NCBI RefSeq assembly: GCF_004359215.1
Contig: NW_027152196.1
Location: forward strand, 1 to 28,571
From: Bremia lactucae
Lineage: Eukaryota > Oomycota > Peronosporomycetes > Peronosporales > Peronosporaceae
Direction: 5' to 3'
DNA length: 28,571 nucleotides
A model generated the notes under the pieces. It was given only the letters and a program-made list of their open reading frames with translations. It was not told the origin of the DNA and made no database searches. Shown in pieces: positions 1 to 10,990 of this stretch. Within the stretch, counting starts at the first letter, position 1. Each line of letters starts with the position of its first letter. The position numbers and the translations under genes were made by a program.

Positions 1-1850
1 TAAAATCTGCCTTAATTTCTTGAGTGCTTCAACTGCAGTGGGTCGCATTAGAGGATCTACGGACACACAAGCATATCCCAACTTCACAATTGACTGTGGG
101 CTTACATCGGAGAAATGAATTCGAAGTTTGCCAGCTGCTACCATCTGCATGATTGCAGCATTAGGCAATTGATTCGGTTCAGCTGAAGACGAAGATGTGG
201 TCAAATTTCTGTTGGTCGATAAAGCATATGGCGTGACATGAGAGTCAAGCTCGGACAACACGACACCAAATGAAAACATATCTGCCTTGTCATCATAGCG
301 TTCACCCATCATCACCTCGGGCGCCATCCAGAAAGACGTTCCAATGCCACCAGTCATGGTCGCGTCAATCCGTTCTCGAGAAATGCCAAAGTCTGTTACC
401 TTTGCATTTAAAACTTCATCGAGCAATATGTTTTTGGATTTTAAGTCGCGATGGATGACAGGTGGGGCACACGAGTGCAAATAACCCAACGCCATGGCAA
501 CGTGGAGAGCAATTTTGACCTTGGTTGGATTAAAGCCAACCGGATGACCGCTTTGTTCATACAAAGTAAGCAAGGCTTTGAGGTCGCCACCAGCCATGTA
601 TTCCGACACGACACAAATATCAATGAGCTGATCCCACGCAACGCCAACGAATGAAACGATACATGGATGATCCAAACTGGCCATCAGCTTTACTTCAGAC
701 AAAAATGCATTGACTTGGGACATGGTTTTCTTTGTTTCCGGGAGCAGCATCTTGACTGCAACATCCTTGCCGCGAAAGTTACCAATGTAGACTTCACCGT
801 ACCCTCCCCGATTAATAAGCTGCCCCACTTGGATTTCTTCCCGAGGTATACGTGCTGCGACAATCAGATCGTCTTTCCATAATTGAATCGAATGGCACCG
901 ATCAAAGTCCGAGATGGTGGTGCTTGTTGTTTGTGTATACGGCTTCTCTGGGCTCACTTGAGCTTCATAATCGACGTGTCCTTCCACGTGTGTTGGCCTA
1001 AAATTATCGGCAGCTGGGCTCGAGCTGTTGCGACGTCGCCGGCATCTCCGAAACACACAAAAGCCAACTAAGACGATAAGAAATAAAACCCCGACGATGA
1101 TTCCTGCCAAGACAGCGCTATTGATTTCAAATCTGCCATCCCTCGAAATTGTTGATGAAACACTATCGCTATCATCACCCGTATCTGCTCCATTAAAGCT
1201 CGCTAAATAGGTCCTACCCGACAAACACGCCCGACGTACGAGCTCTTCCTGTGTAACAACGTGGGTAGCTAAAGCGGGAGAAGTGCAGAGCCGATCAGAG
1301 TAGTACGTCAATTGAGTAGACCCGTTCGTGCTAACTGTAGCAATCACGCTTTGTCCGCTTGAACCCGCAAGTTGACACCTTCCTGAAGCGGCCACCACCA
1401 CTGTTTCAACGCATGTGGTACAACTAATGTCACTATAGGAATCGACGATGATATACTGACTATCCTCGAAAAAGTCCTCCGCGTGAGAGACAATATTCGA
1501 CGAACAGCTAGTCTCGGAATAATATGTGGCACCTCCAATGATAATCGGGTTGCAGTCTGATTCCAAACATGAGGCTGTAAAGGTGGCCGACAACGTAACT
1601 GGCAAGTCACAAGATTCATCCGAGTAGATTTCCGTCGCCTGCATCGAGATCTTGAATATAAATTCGTATAATTGCTGTTCCCGTTTTTTTCACACGCGGA
1701 GTTTGAGCAGGAATTGGAGAATGGGCGGCTCATGCAGGAGAGTATAGTAGAATTACTAGAAAGCAGCTGACCCCATACTGTAGCATGAACCCTTGGGTGA
1801 AATGCTGAACCTACGTCGCATGGGTTGCATAGCGGAGGCACTGTGGCCAT
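1..1850 (-). CDS. Transmembrane TKL-type receptor-like protein kinase, 5' part (C-terminus off the left edge), frameshifted
   Basis: Read on the minus strand, one open frame runs from about 1680 to base 1 without a stop and holds a Cys-containing ectodomain, a membrane span (about 1125-1051, AVLAGIIVGVLFLIVLVG) followed by a basic stop-transfer stretch RRCRRRR, and a Ser/Thr kinase domain. Catalytic motifs look intact: glycine loop RGGYGEV (about 810-790), VAVK lysine (753-751), HRDLKSKN (453-430), DFG (393-385), APE (324-316). The juxtamembrane LWKDD...RIPREEI is typical, as I know it, of oomycete TKL kinases. The N-terminal piece (ATG at 1850-1848) lies in another frame and joins the rest only across an A-run at 1684-1690. 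Hydrophobic residues (LISLLF) precede that ATG in frame with no earlier ATG before a stop, so the true start of the signal peptide is uncertain. It would act at the plasma membrane, phosphorylating unknown targets. Kinase identity is certain; intactness is not. Confidence 0.9.
1684..1690 (-). other. Frameshift point in the kinase gene (seven-A run)
   Basis: The upstream frame reads Cys-Glu-Lys-Asn across the run. The downstream ectodomain frame is shifted by -1. On the minus strand the bases form A_AAA_AAC in the upstream phase, the shape of a classical -1 slippery site. A one-base homopolymer error or a real deletion is the simpler explanation. Confidence 0.75.
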
Positions 1851-1868
1851 AAACAGGAGACTGATCAG

Positions 1869-3008
1869 CTTTAGCTATCTTTCTGAGGGAATCGGCCCTT
1901 TCCATGCTAACAATAAACAAAGTCTGGCGAAAGGAGGCATCTTACTTTTCGAAGTTACGAATGTGCCGTGCTCAGATGCAAAGGGTGCTATTATTTTACG
2001 TGTATCGTCAAGGTTGGTCGCAATGCCCGCAATTCCTTATTCCGTAAAATGTGTAGATGACAGCAAGCAAGCCAGCGTCAGACTTGGTGGATCCCATGAG
2101 CACGGGGACTATCCGACTTGGATTCTGAAGCCTCCTCCTGCAAATCATCTGGATGGAATAGGACTATTACTTTCCCATCCTGTTATCCGCAAAATCACCA
2201 AGGGCCATTTCTGAAACTCTGGCAGGTCTAAATCATTAGTCTGTCATCATATATCTACCACTAGTTGCTAACGCGACATTTAAGTTTTCGACAATGAAGC
2301 GCTTAGAGATTCTACAGACTCGTTCTATTTGGAGCTAGCTTGACCGCTAAGAGCGCATATTCTTCTGAATTCTAGGAATTTACATACTTGCCTGTTAGGC
2401 ACGATCGTTTGTGGCAGCACAAATTTTTATTATTGAAGCAAAATTTAAAAACAAATGCTTAGACTGACGATTGGTGCATATACCACCACCAGGTACATGC
2501 ATTAGAGCCTTTCGGTCCACTTAAACCTATTATTAAAATTAAAGACCTTCAATTTAGCCTTACATCTTAAATGTCAATAATCAAGGCTATTTCGATTCTT
2601 TCCGCTTAATTCTTGAATTCAGCCAGCATTTGGGTACTTCGGATAGCTTTCAAGTTTATTTTGGCTGCTGTGCGATTGACGTAATAGCAAAATTATGTTT
2701 ACTGGTGCCTTCTGCCTTGTTGTTTATTCATATGTAACGGATTAAGATTTTGTTGCTTTTTGACAAGCATGAATTAAGAATGCTCTTCTTCTTCTTTTTT
2801 GCAATGTATCCACAGTAATTTTGGAGTTACACCTGAAGACTGAAGGGCACTATTATTTTGTAAGGACGTATGACTGGATGGGTGGATAAGCTGGACTCGT
2901 TACGGACGAATGCAACCACTTGAGCGCCACTGATCGATGATGCGGACGATTGAAAGAAGCTCCGAGACAACAGTATGAGGTGCTAAAGTTCTTTGATATG
3001 CGACTTCT
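1869..3008. other. Intergenic AT-rich stretch, upstream of the kinase
   Basis: I see no supportable gene here. It should hold the kinase promoter (minus direction). The open frame at 1825-2214 (+) overlaps the kinase 5' end antisense and has no recognisable domain. Compared with the retroelements to the right, this stretch lacks the dense short inverted repeats. Confidence 0.5.
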
Positions 3009-3150
3009 GTAACGGGGTGTCTCGTTACAGAAAATTCACACGTAAAGGGTGTTATTTAATATATTATCTAAAAGGTAGAGAATATTTGGAGAATATTACT
3101 TTACAGAGTAATGTTCGAAGTGCTTATCCATTTGTAGATAAAGGCCATTA
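3009..3150 (+). repeat. Truncated family-A LTR, first ~142 bases
   Basis: It begins TGTAACGGGG and aligns throughout with the first ~140 bases of the LTR that starts at 3151, with many substitutions (shared core TATTATCTAAAAGGTAGA). It stops exactly where the next LTR begins, so element A probably inserted into an older LTR here. The rest of the older LTR is not seen to the right. An internal tandem duplication of the LTR head is the alternative. Confidence 0.75.
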
Positions 3151-3586
3151 TGTAACGGGGTGTATCGTTAAATGAAATTAACACTTATGGTTGTTAATTA
3201 ATATATTATCTAAAAGGTAGATAATATTTGAAAAATATTACTTTACGTGGTAATATTCTAAAAGCTTATCCATTGGTAAATATGGACCACTATATCTACT
3301 TTCTCCGCGGTCGAGTCAGCGCTGGACGCGCGCAAAGAGAAAGACAAATAAAACTTATTTACATGTTGTATTGGATTATAATTAAGTAAGTATTAAGTAG
3401 ATAGACAAGAAGAACTTAATTATATTAATACAGTTACTAATTAACCCTCTTTAAAGCAAGTGTTTAAAAGAGAGTCTTCCTCTGCACGTACTAGTGTACG
3501 TGAAGTGACGTGAGGCACCACTGGAACTGAGGCAATGCGAAGTGGACTTGTGCTGAAGCAGTACAAGTCACTAGTACCACGTTACA
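3151..3586 (+). repeat. 5' LTR of element A (436 bases)
   Basis: It starts TGTAACGGGG and ends CGTTACA, with a primer binding site two bases later. It aligns with the LTR at 24233-24681 and, inverted, with 13729-13923. It should carry the element's promoter. The five bases before it (CATTA) are a candidate target-site copy; no partner is visible because the 3' end is missing. Confidence 0.85.
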
Positions 3587-3588
3587 CC

Positions 3589-3600
3589 TGGTAGCACTTT
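3589..3600 (+). promoter_or_regulatory. Primer binding site of element A
   Basis: TGGTAGCACTTT sits two bases after the LTR end. TGG matches the CCA end of a tRNA. The same site recurs with small changes at 7283, 16133, 24684, 28357 and on the minus strand at 15329. I do not assign the tRNA. Confidence 0.75.
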
Positions 3601-3637
3601 GTAGTCCGTCCAAGGACCACAGTTCCATCATCTAATA

Positions 3638-4880
3638 TGGATATAAAATTGATAATGGAAACACGCATCACGTTTCGCGTGATAGCTACTCCTTTCTAAG
3701 TGACATAGAAAGAAGTGCGGTCGAACGAATGAGTTCGACCGTAGGGAACGATGCCATCTTGATCATGCTGTCCAGTTTCGACAGATATGCCCTCCATTCA
3801 GCCATCGCCAAGTTTATACAACATGAACTTGACGAGGCGAAGGAGAAAGTAGCCTTGCTTGATCAGCAAGGCTATCAACAGACAGAACTGTTGAGGTTAC
3901 AACAGGTACAGATACCTGTACCTTGGATGACGCACACGCGTCGTTTGGAAACCTTGAAGATGGACATCTTTAAGTATAGGGGAGTCTAGGAAGACTCTCT
4001 CTTAAGATGGGTTGTCGAGTTGAACGATGCCATAAGGGCTCGTCACATCGTCGACGAGCAATTGCAAGTCGCATTTGCTCAGTCAAATTTGGCAGGTCGT
4101 GCCAAAACTTGGGCACTAGGCCTACGTTGCGCGACCCATAGGTTTTTGGTTCGCTAGAGGCTTTTAAAGCCCGGCTCAAACAGACGTTTGAACCGCCTAG
4201 GGCTTAGATCAGAGCTCAATCAGAGCTTCTGAAACTCAAGCAAGGCAAGCGTGATATTCACGCTTACGCCCAGCACATGTGACTCTTAGCGAGTTGTATC
4301 TTGAATAACCCAGTTCATTAACACACGTTGATTACAGTGTTCATGCAAGGTCTTACCGATAGTCCCGTAAATATCCACCTGTTCCGCTTGGAACTGGATA
4401 CGCTTGAAGAAGCAATATCCGTTGCGGACCAGGAGGACTTAACTTGAGTCAGGCTCAAGCTAGTTCGTCATCATATCGTCCTCCAAGACGACACGAACTG
4501 GGAGGTCCAGAACCTATGGAACTCTCTTATGTCGAAAGCAAGAAACCTCGCTTTTCAAAAACATGCGATTGCAGAAATGCAATCGCTGTCAAAAGTTAGG
4601 ACACTACGCTCATGAGTGTAGTGCTCCACGCCCAGTACCGAGAGGTACGGAACGTACTTATGGACCGTATACCAAAAAGGGCAACGGTAGCGGGTCCGAC
4701 GTTATTGCTGAATCGCAACAGCGAGGCGGGCCACAAAAAAAGGTCGGGGTCAGTAGGGGCGCAACGCCCTACTGATCCAGCAACCTCAAGAGAATTTGCA
4801 AAACTCTTGACTAAAGTTGCTCCAGACACACAATCATTACGTGTCTCTGAACCTGGTGATGAGGTATCCCTCATCACCTA
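3638..4880 (+). pseudogene. gag remnant of element A, zinc knuckle intact
   Basis: Gag forms the particle that packages the element RNA. The N-terminal part is recognisable by comparison with the better copy at 24732: SSTVG...AIAKFIQHELDE at 3729-3860. The middle (about 3990-4560) is broken by stops such as those at 4204 and 4288. The nucleocapsid part at 4563-4775 keeps a complete CX2CX4HX4C knuckle, CNRCQKLGHYAHEC (4578-4619). The frame shifts again before the protease. From 4052 on, every lesion is shared with the copy at 25148 onwards, so the gene was dead before the two copies became identical. Confidence 0.8.
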
Positions 4881-4890
4881 GAAACTAAAA

Positions 4891-5565
4891 GTGACAAATG
4901 ATTCGTCACTCAGAGCCCTAGTGGACTGCAGAGCGTCAAATAACTTTCTTCGTCGCCAGTCACTAGAGGGTCGTAGGCTCAAATATGTTGAGCGCGACAT
5001 CCCTCCAACGAGGATGACGGTGCGTCTAGCGACCGGCGCATCGATAACAGTAATGAAACGCGTAGTGAAATTTCACTACACGCTAAAAGATTTACAGCAC
5101 GATGAAGGTTTCATCTTGCTGGATTTTAACGACAAATTTGATGTCATCCTAGGTTTACCTTGGCTCGGAAAATATAAGCCAAGAATCAGCTGGCAGCATC
5201 GATCCGTAAAGATGCCTGCCACTTGTTCATCAGATGGCCGTCTGATGAACGTCTTAGAGCGTCCACAAGCGTGTGGGTGTACTACGAGTGAGTGCGATGG
5301 CCTCACCTGTGGTACGGTCGTTAGTACAACTTCACAAGATCTCAGTGTGATTACTAATCACCCTGTGGATTCAGCTGCCGGCGGCTGTGTTAATGCACAG
5401 GCAGCGCCGAAGGTCCACCACTCGAAGAGGTCGAGTGGATTGAGACTTGAATGTACGCTTGGTGGGCGATATGTAAGGAGTATACCGGTTGCTCAGAAAG
5501 GACAACACGATGATCCTAGATCGAGTAGAGAGTCGACCGTAGAAGACCCTACTGTGATAGCGTAA
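4891..5565 (+). pseudogene. Retropepsin-like protease region of element A
   Basis: An uninterrupted 224-codon frame without a clear start motif; in a working element it would continue from gag. Near its start is ALVDCRASNNF where gypsy proteases usually have a DSGA/DTGA-type active site, so the aspartate stays but S and G are replaced by C and R. Further on are the expected flap-side motif TVRLATGAS and the C-terminal motif ILGLPWLGKYKP (about 5143-5185). The rest (about 5250-5565) is a low-conservation linker to RT. Element C has the same replacement, so it predates the split or was inherited from a common damaged parent. Confidence 0.75.
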
Positions 5566-5828
5566 TCGCAGTCGGAAGACTTGAGGGAATAAATCCCACG
5601 TACTTGAGAAGAAATCTCCACAAATAGTAAATGCTGAAGTGACTAGAATTCAGAATCCCGAAAGTTTGGTTTCTCAGCAGCCTGTGGATAAATCCCAGGA
5701 AGGAACCGAGACACTGAATATTTTTTGGTTAATGGTCAAGAGTAGGCGCTTAAACTCTTGATCTGTATGCGCCTCCAAAGTTAAATTCGGAGATAACTAA
5801 ATTATTAATCCTAGAGCCTACTCGGCTC

Positions 5829-6284
5829 TTGAGAGATTTGCGTAGTAATAGATACAAGCAGATCTGCGTACTCGTAACAGAGGACGAATACGTAACCGAT
5901 GTTCGGTCAGCGGTAATTTTTGCAGAGAAGGAACGTGTTCTCAGCAGCTCATCGATGAACGAAAGTGTCCTCGATGTAAAGACTCGGATTGAGATATATA
6001 CTGCTTATACTACTCAATTCTGGGAGTCACTTCAGACAAATCCTTTATACAAAGATTTGATTAAATTTAGGGATGTATTTTCTGAAGCATTTCGATGCGA
6101 GTTGCCTATGGATAAAGGCACTCGACATGAGATCGAGCTCAAACCGGGCCCGAAGTACTGTGTCATGAACCAGTGGCCACTGCCTCGTGAGCAAGTACTT
6201 GCGATCGATTACTTCGTTATCGATCTATTAAAGGCCCAAAATCAGCGATCTCTGAGCTCCCAACTTGCAGCTCGTTCGAGGTGA
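5829..6284 (+). pseudogene. RT N-terminal fragment of element A
   Basis: It contains the linker and first RT motifs: TNPLYKDLIKFRDVF, ELPMDKGTRHEIEL, PGPKYCVMNQWPLPREQV. These match the RT entry in elements B (9577 on) and C (18564 on). After AIDYF the match is lost and the frame ends at 6284. The catalytic palm (YxDD) is absent. The break point is shared with the copy ending at 27380. Confidence 0.8.
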
Positions 6285-6754
6285 AAGAGGTTGAACAAAC
6301 TTCAGTACCCATTTTTGGCCTTCCTACCAACTTGCCCCGGCGACCGCTCCTGCTGTTTCTTGCATAACCCGATCGAGTAAAAGTCTGTGCAGATTCTTAG
6401 TGGGTACCATTCTCCGAGTAGCGGCGTGGCGGTAGCGGTCAAACGATCTAGCTGTTATTTTACGAGGCGTACAATTGCCTGTGTTGCAAGGGTGACCCAC
6501 TTGCTAACCCACGAGAAACCCATGCCTGCCATGCCGCCAAATACACTTCCGCCCGCCGTGTCAGCCATTAAATGGCGTGCTTGGCTTGCTGCGTCTTTAT
6601 AGCCACTTTAACCGATACGAGGCCCAGGCCCCTGCCTGCTTTGGTTAACTAGCAACGCCAAGTTTAACTTGTGACGGCAAACTGTAGAGTCTGTGGCTAG
6701 ACCGATTCTAACGTGCACGGATCGTGGGCTAATGTCGAGCAATGGGTTTCAGTG
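6285..6754. other. Unassigned ~470-base insert between elements A and B
   Basis: This stretch matches none of the retroelement parts in the window and lacks their inverted-repeat style. On the minus strand a 37-codon frame (ATG at 6568, stop at 6455) encodes a Gly-rich, partly hydrophobic peptide with GGSVFGGMAGMGF. I do not recognise it; it may be a captured host exon tail or chance. The stretch recurs identically at 27381-27850. Confidence 0.4.
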
Positions 6755-7280
6755 TGTAACGGGCTAGAGTTGCCCTAATGTTACACAGTCCCCATTAAGT
6801 ACATTTGGTACTTAAGGGGATGGACAATTACTAAATAATAGTAATTAGACCCAACACTCGGGTGTGGTGCACATTTGTGACCAACCCTTGTGGATGTGAT
6901 GCACATAAGTGCATTCACATTAGGAAAGATGACGGCTAGCGTCATCCGTTACGCGAGGTATTTAGCAAGATACGCGCGCAATACAGTTAAGTGTTATCTT
7001 TAGAGATGATGTTTTGATTGGTAAAAATAGGTATTTATGTTTAACGCGATTAAATATAAATCAGTCTGAAAACTACTTTCTACTTAGTAAGTGCGCACGA
7101 GGAGCCGAATTACCGCTCCCGTGCCGACACTTTTCTGGAGTGCTTAGTCCGTTGGGTGAGGTCGCTAAGACGCTTACCACAACCTCACTGCACGCTAGAA
7201 TAGACGGTCAAACCGTTCCTCGCTGTGTTAGGCTGTGTGCTTAAGTAGAGCGTGGCCGCATTAATACGTTTCCGTTTACA
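6755..7280 (+). repeat. 5' LTR of element B
   Basis: It starts TGTAACGGGC, ends CGTTTACA, and is followed after two bases by a PBS. Its first 180 bases are identical to 27851-28030, while the remainder differs from that copy at roughly one base in six where I compared. It aligns along its length with the 3' LTR at 13212. Confidence 0.85.
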
Positions 7281-7282
7281 CT

Positions 7283-7294
7283 TGGTCGCACTAG
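7283..7294 (+). promoter_or_regulatory. Primer binding site of element B
   Basis: TGGTCGCACTAG, a variant of TGGTAGCACTT seen in the other elements, two bases after the LTR. Confidence 0.7.
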
Positions 7295-7405
7295 AAATCC
7301 TTCCTACGACCCGCATCTCTGCGTGTGTACGTGAGGATAAGCCTCAAAATCGATTTGGCTCATTCTTTTCACCTCTCTGAACATCGTCGGGAGGTGACAG
7401 GGCAT

Positions 7406-8474
7406 ATGGCGCAGGGACTTGCTCAACAAGCCCTGGCCAGGCACCTGGGCAGTCCTCCTGAGCAACATGTTGCTCAGTTGGAGCAGTTTGACGCATTCGT
7501 GCTCGGACAGCGGAGATCCGCGTCCGCGTGCACAGAGCCATGCTGCGGCGGAGTCCGTCACTCAGACTCAGGATGAGCTAAGGCATGAGCAGGCTCGGAG
7601 CGAGGCTCTCAACAGAACTCTTCAGATGCTCTCAGCACGGATGCACCAGCCGAGGCCCATTCGGATGGACCCGCCCAAGTTCGATGGAACTGCAGCGTAC
7701 ACGATTGTCCACTGGCAATGCGGAGTCGCGCAGCGCATTGAGGACGACAGCCGGAGGGTGTCGTACGCTATGTCGCATATGCGCGGTAAGGCCTCGGAGT
7801 GGGCTTACTCGGCGCTTATAGCGGACAGAAAGGCGTTCCCTATATGGGCGATCTTTAAGACAAAGATTCGCGCCATGTACCAGCCGCCGAACAACGAAGT
7901 GTTGCTTCAGGTGCGCTTCTTTGGAGCGCGACAGGCGAAGCGATCTCTGCAAGAGTATGTGCAAGAGATGCGCTCGCTGTCGGCGTCCATAACCGTAGGT
8001 CCGATTCCGGAGCACATTAAGGTGCCCACGTTTATGAACGGACTACGGAATGGCCCACCGCGACAGGCCGTTTTCAGAAAGGTGCCGTCGACGATGGAAG
8101 AGGCAATCCAAATTGCCTTAGTTGAGGAGCAATCCTACAACAGTGCCTCGGCGACAGCTTGGTATAAGCCGTCGGCCGAGAGGCCAGATGCTACTCCCAT
8201 GGAGTTGGGCAATGCAGACGTTGTCTGCTATGATTGCGGCATGCGCGGCCATATGATGGGCTGCTATGCCAGGGTTCCTGCTGGGGATAGATACCACAAG
8301 AGGACTCCCTTTTCGAAGAGCGATGGCAAGAACCAGCGTGTGAGACGCATGAATTCTGCATCGACCACTGAGAGGTCGGGAAATGCAGGAGCGCAGAAGG
8401 GGCGGGATGCCCCACTCACGCGGACTCTGAAACTACCCCTAACTTTAGAGTTGTGGAACAAATGGGTAGCATAG
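7406..8474 (+). pseudogene. gag of element B, frameshifted
   Basis: The likely start is ATG at 7406 (MAQGLAQQALARHLG...), because the same start is seen in B' at 28480. This frame ends at 7576; the main gag frame continues in another phase from about 7500 to 8474. It has the gypsy capsid pattern: PPKFDGTAAYT, MRGKASEWAYSAL, FKTKIRAMYQPP, SLQEYVQEMRSLS, IKVPTFMNGLRNGPPR (about 7670-8065), then VEEQSY. The single zinc knuckle CYDCGMRGHMMGC (about 8226-8264) has three instead of four residues between His and the last Cys, so metal binding may be impaired. Product would be the capsid/nucleocapsid precursor. Confidence 0.85.
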
Positions 8475-9072
8475 TCCCTGAGGTCTTAAAATTTCGGACA
8501 TCAACCCTGCTGCTCTATAGCGCTCAAGTACGAGGCTATGACCAGGTGATGACCCTCCTAGTGGATTCGAGTGCATCACAAAATTTTGTAAAACTCGCGG
8601 CTCTAAGAAAGAGACCGGCGATGTTTGAGTCGCTTTGACAGTTTGGCAAGCGAGAAGAGGCGACCGTTCTTTAGCGAACGCCGCACTCATTAACTCTGAG
8701 GGAGTTCAGGTAGAACTCGCTTTCAGCTTTAGTGACTTTTCTTGTAAAGAGAAGTTCACAGTGCTAGGAATGGAGAGTCTTTATGACCTCATCCTAGGCA
8801 TGCCATGGTTGGCGAAGTACCAACCATGGATAGACTGGCATACACGCACAGTTTCGAGCTCTACGCAGGACACCGGAAGGGGTGTGCTCCTGCGAGAGGT
8901 GTATGTAACTGATGTCGTGTCGAACACAGTCGAGGGTGCGTTGACGGGATGTCAAACGTCACCAATTCCTACCCACCTCGTGGAGACTGGGGTAGTGAAA
9001 AGGACGATGACAAGTAGTCATGCTTTCGAATTTCCTGCACAGAGCATAAAATCCTGTGGCAGCAGACGATGA
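8475..9072 (+). pseudogene. Protease region of element B, split by a frameshift
   Basis: The active-site segment LLVDSSASQNFVKLAAL lies at about 8549-8600 in one frame that stops at 8636. The second half (8635-9072) carries VLGMESLYDLILGMPWLAKYQPWIDW, the conserved C-terminal protease motif. The active site reads DSSA where DSGA is usual. A long low-similarity linker follows and leads to RT. Confidence 0.75.
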
Positions 9073-9256
9073 GCTGACAGGAAGTCAAGCGTCGCATGAA
9101 CCGGCACGGCGCCTAGAGCCTGGTGCGATTGGAAGGGGTGCGTTAGCCAGGAGAGCAACGGCACCCGCTTCCCAAAAATCTCGTCGTTACTCAGAGAGCG
9201 AATACCCGACAGATTAGGACGATCAAAGGCACGTCTAAACGAGTGACAATCGGAGA

Positions 9257-10430
9257 GTGACGTTTGTATCAGTTCCTATTAGCGAGGACGGGCCTTTGAA
9301 CGAGGTGTTCGAGGCCGCCAAAGACGAAATTGCAGAGGCATCCTCAGTTGAGGTGCTCCGTCAAGTCTTTAAATCTACCGAGGAGATAGTAAATCTCCCG
9401 GAAATGTCGTGGGGTCTGTTCCTTGCCGAGTTAAAGGAAGGAAAGATCCACGAAATAGTCACACCAGTTCCAAAAGAGGACTTGGTGGACTGTTGCTCGT
9501 CGTCCACAATGGACAAGAGTGATCTAGAACGGACAAAAATACAAATACACGGTTCGCTGCTCAAGGCTGGAATGCCTTGAGATACAGTCCGTTCTTCGAG
9601 GTTCTGTGGAAACATCGTGATGTGTTCCCAGAAGAAGTGCCGAGCCGCCTACCAGCAGATAGGGGCATCGGGCACGAGATAGACCTCGAACCTGGCACCA
9701 AGTATTGTGTGACCAGGCAATGGCCGTTGCCGAAAGAACAAGTCGATTATATCGATGAGTTCTTCGACAAGCGAGCCAAGGCGGGACATGTGCGTGAGAG
9801 CAAATCGCCTCACTGCAGCCCGACCTTTTGTGTGCGTAAAGCCACAGGTGGATGGCGCGTGGTTCATGCTTACAATAAGCTGAATACGGCGACCGTACCG
9901 GCGCAAGCGCCAATCCCGCGGACAGATGTCTTGTTGAACTCCATGGGAAAGTCAACTATCTTTTCCCGTTGAATTTGAAGGATGGCTAGTATCAGGTACT
10001 CATGAGAGGAGTCCGATGTAGCCAAAACGGCAGTAAGCACCCCAAGCGGTATGCTTTGGGAGTGGCTTGTGACGCCCTAAAATTGGAAAACCCACCGCCT
10101 ACATTCAACCCAGTGGTGGCTCACGTGATGCGTCAGCACCGTGCCTACGCGTCCCATTACTTTGACGATGTATTCGTGCGTAGTAGGGCCGAGGACGGGC
10201 TGCGTGCAATAGAGTCGCACAAGCATCATTTAGACGCTAAGTTATAGACTTTAAAGGACGCCCAATTGTACGTCAACTTGCAAAAGTGCGTCATGGGGGT
10301 CCCTGAGATACCTGTACTGGGCTGCATCGTTGGTACACATGGTGTACGAGCAGACCCAGACAAGATAAACTTAGTAAAGGAATGGCCAATCCCACGGCAT
10401 GTGAAGGATTGCGCCAATTCCTAGGGCTCG
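9257..10430 (+). pseudogene. Reverse transcriptase of element B, several frameshifts
   Basis: 9257-9580 is an acidic linker without a recognised fold. RT proper starts near 9577 and reads to 9972: FFEVLWKHRDVFPEEVP, PGTKYCVTRQWPLPKEQV, HCSPTFCVRKATGGWRVV, PAQAPIPRTDV. A stop and frame changes follow within the expected LKDGYYQ segment. The catalytic box is present as YFDD (10158-10169) in SHYFDDVFVRSRAEDG. The connection helices follow (LYVNLQKCVMGVPE, LGCIVGTHGVRADPDK, VKEWPIPRHVKD). It would copy element RNA into DNA; this copy cannot be read through. Confidence 0.85.
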
Positions 10431-10539
10431 CTAATTACTTAAATAAATATAGCAAGAATTATGCAGAGCAAACTAAACCATTATTTTAGCTCCTTCAAAA
10501 GAACGCAGAATGGGTTTGGTTAAAAGAACAAGATGATGC

Positions 10540-10990
10540 GTTCACATCACTGAAGCAATCTCTTGTAGACCGGTCTTGGCATTACCAGACGAGGATAAGC
10601 CCTTTAGCGTCGTCTACGATGCAAGTAACTTTGCAATCGGCAGCGCGCTCATGCAGAAGGGATGACGACGGCGTTGACCGCGTCATCTCTTATCAGTCCC
10701 GGCTTTTAAAAGCCGCGGAACTGAATTACCCGTATATGACAAAGAACTACTTTCAATAAAGTATGCTCTTGTCAAATTTCGTGTGCACCTATTGGACACC
10801 GAACCATTTGTGGTTTATACGGATCACGCATCACTGCGTACCGCAATAAACCCACCGCACCTCTCGCCTAGAATGGCAAGATGGCTTACATTCTTCTCTG
10901 AATTTAATTTAAAAGTTATATACAAGCCGGGTAAGTCAAATGTCTTGGCTGACGCTTTATCGCGCAGACCAGACTTCGAGGTGAGACACC
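10540..10990 (+). pseudogene. RNase H domain of element B
   Basis: The segments PFSVVYDASNFAIGSALMQK (about 10600-10660), ELNYPVYDKELLSIKYAL (about 10720-10770) and VVYTDHASLRTAI (about 10810-10850) carry the aspartate and glutamate positions of the gypsy RNase H. It ends with KPGKSNVLADALSRRPD (about 10925-10975). One frameshift near 10665 separates the first segment. The domain would remove the RNA strand after first-strand synthesis. Confidence 0.85.

Larger units (their letters stand above)
3151..6284 (+). mobile_element. Element A: Ty3/gypsy retrotransposon, 3'-truncated within RT
   Basis: The order LTR, PBS, gag with zinc knuckle, protease, RT start is that of a Ty3/gypsy element. The RT frame ends at 6284 soon after the WPLPREQV motif; the palm, RNase H, integrase and 3' LTR are missing. 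Beyond lie about 470 bases of unrelated sequence, then the LTR of element B. From 4052 rightwards it is identical by eye to 25148 onwards. It has many stops and frameshifts and cannot be autonomous. Confidence 0.85.
4052..6934 (+). repeat. Left copy of a 2,883-base identical direct repeat
   Basis: By eye it is identical to 25148-28030 (constant offset 21096). It spans gag, protease, RT stub, the 470-base insert and the first 180 bases of LTR B. Just left (4050-4051) and right (6935) of it the copies differ at once, although they stay homologous. Confidence 0.85.

Noticed and set aside
1028..1210. Plus-strand frame over the kinase membrane segment
   Set aside because: It is the shadow of the minus-strand membrane and juxtamembrane coding region.
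1825..2214. 129-codon open frame on the plus strand
   Set aside because: It overlaps the kinase 5' end antisense, shows no domain or repeat pattern, and looks like chance.
2993..3175. 60-codon frame over the truncated LTR
   Set aside because: It lies in LTR sequence and is not conserved in the related LTR at 24233.
3009..3290. CRISPR-like or satellite array
   Set aside because: Only two diverged ~142-base units, explained by one LTR inserted into another.
9524..9955. 143-codon minus-strand frame in the RT of B
   Set aside because: Shadow of the RT frame at 9577-9972.
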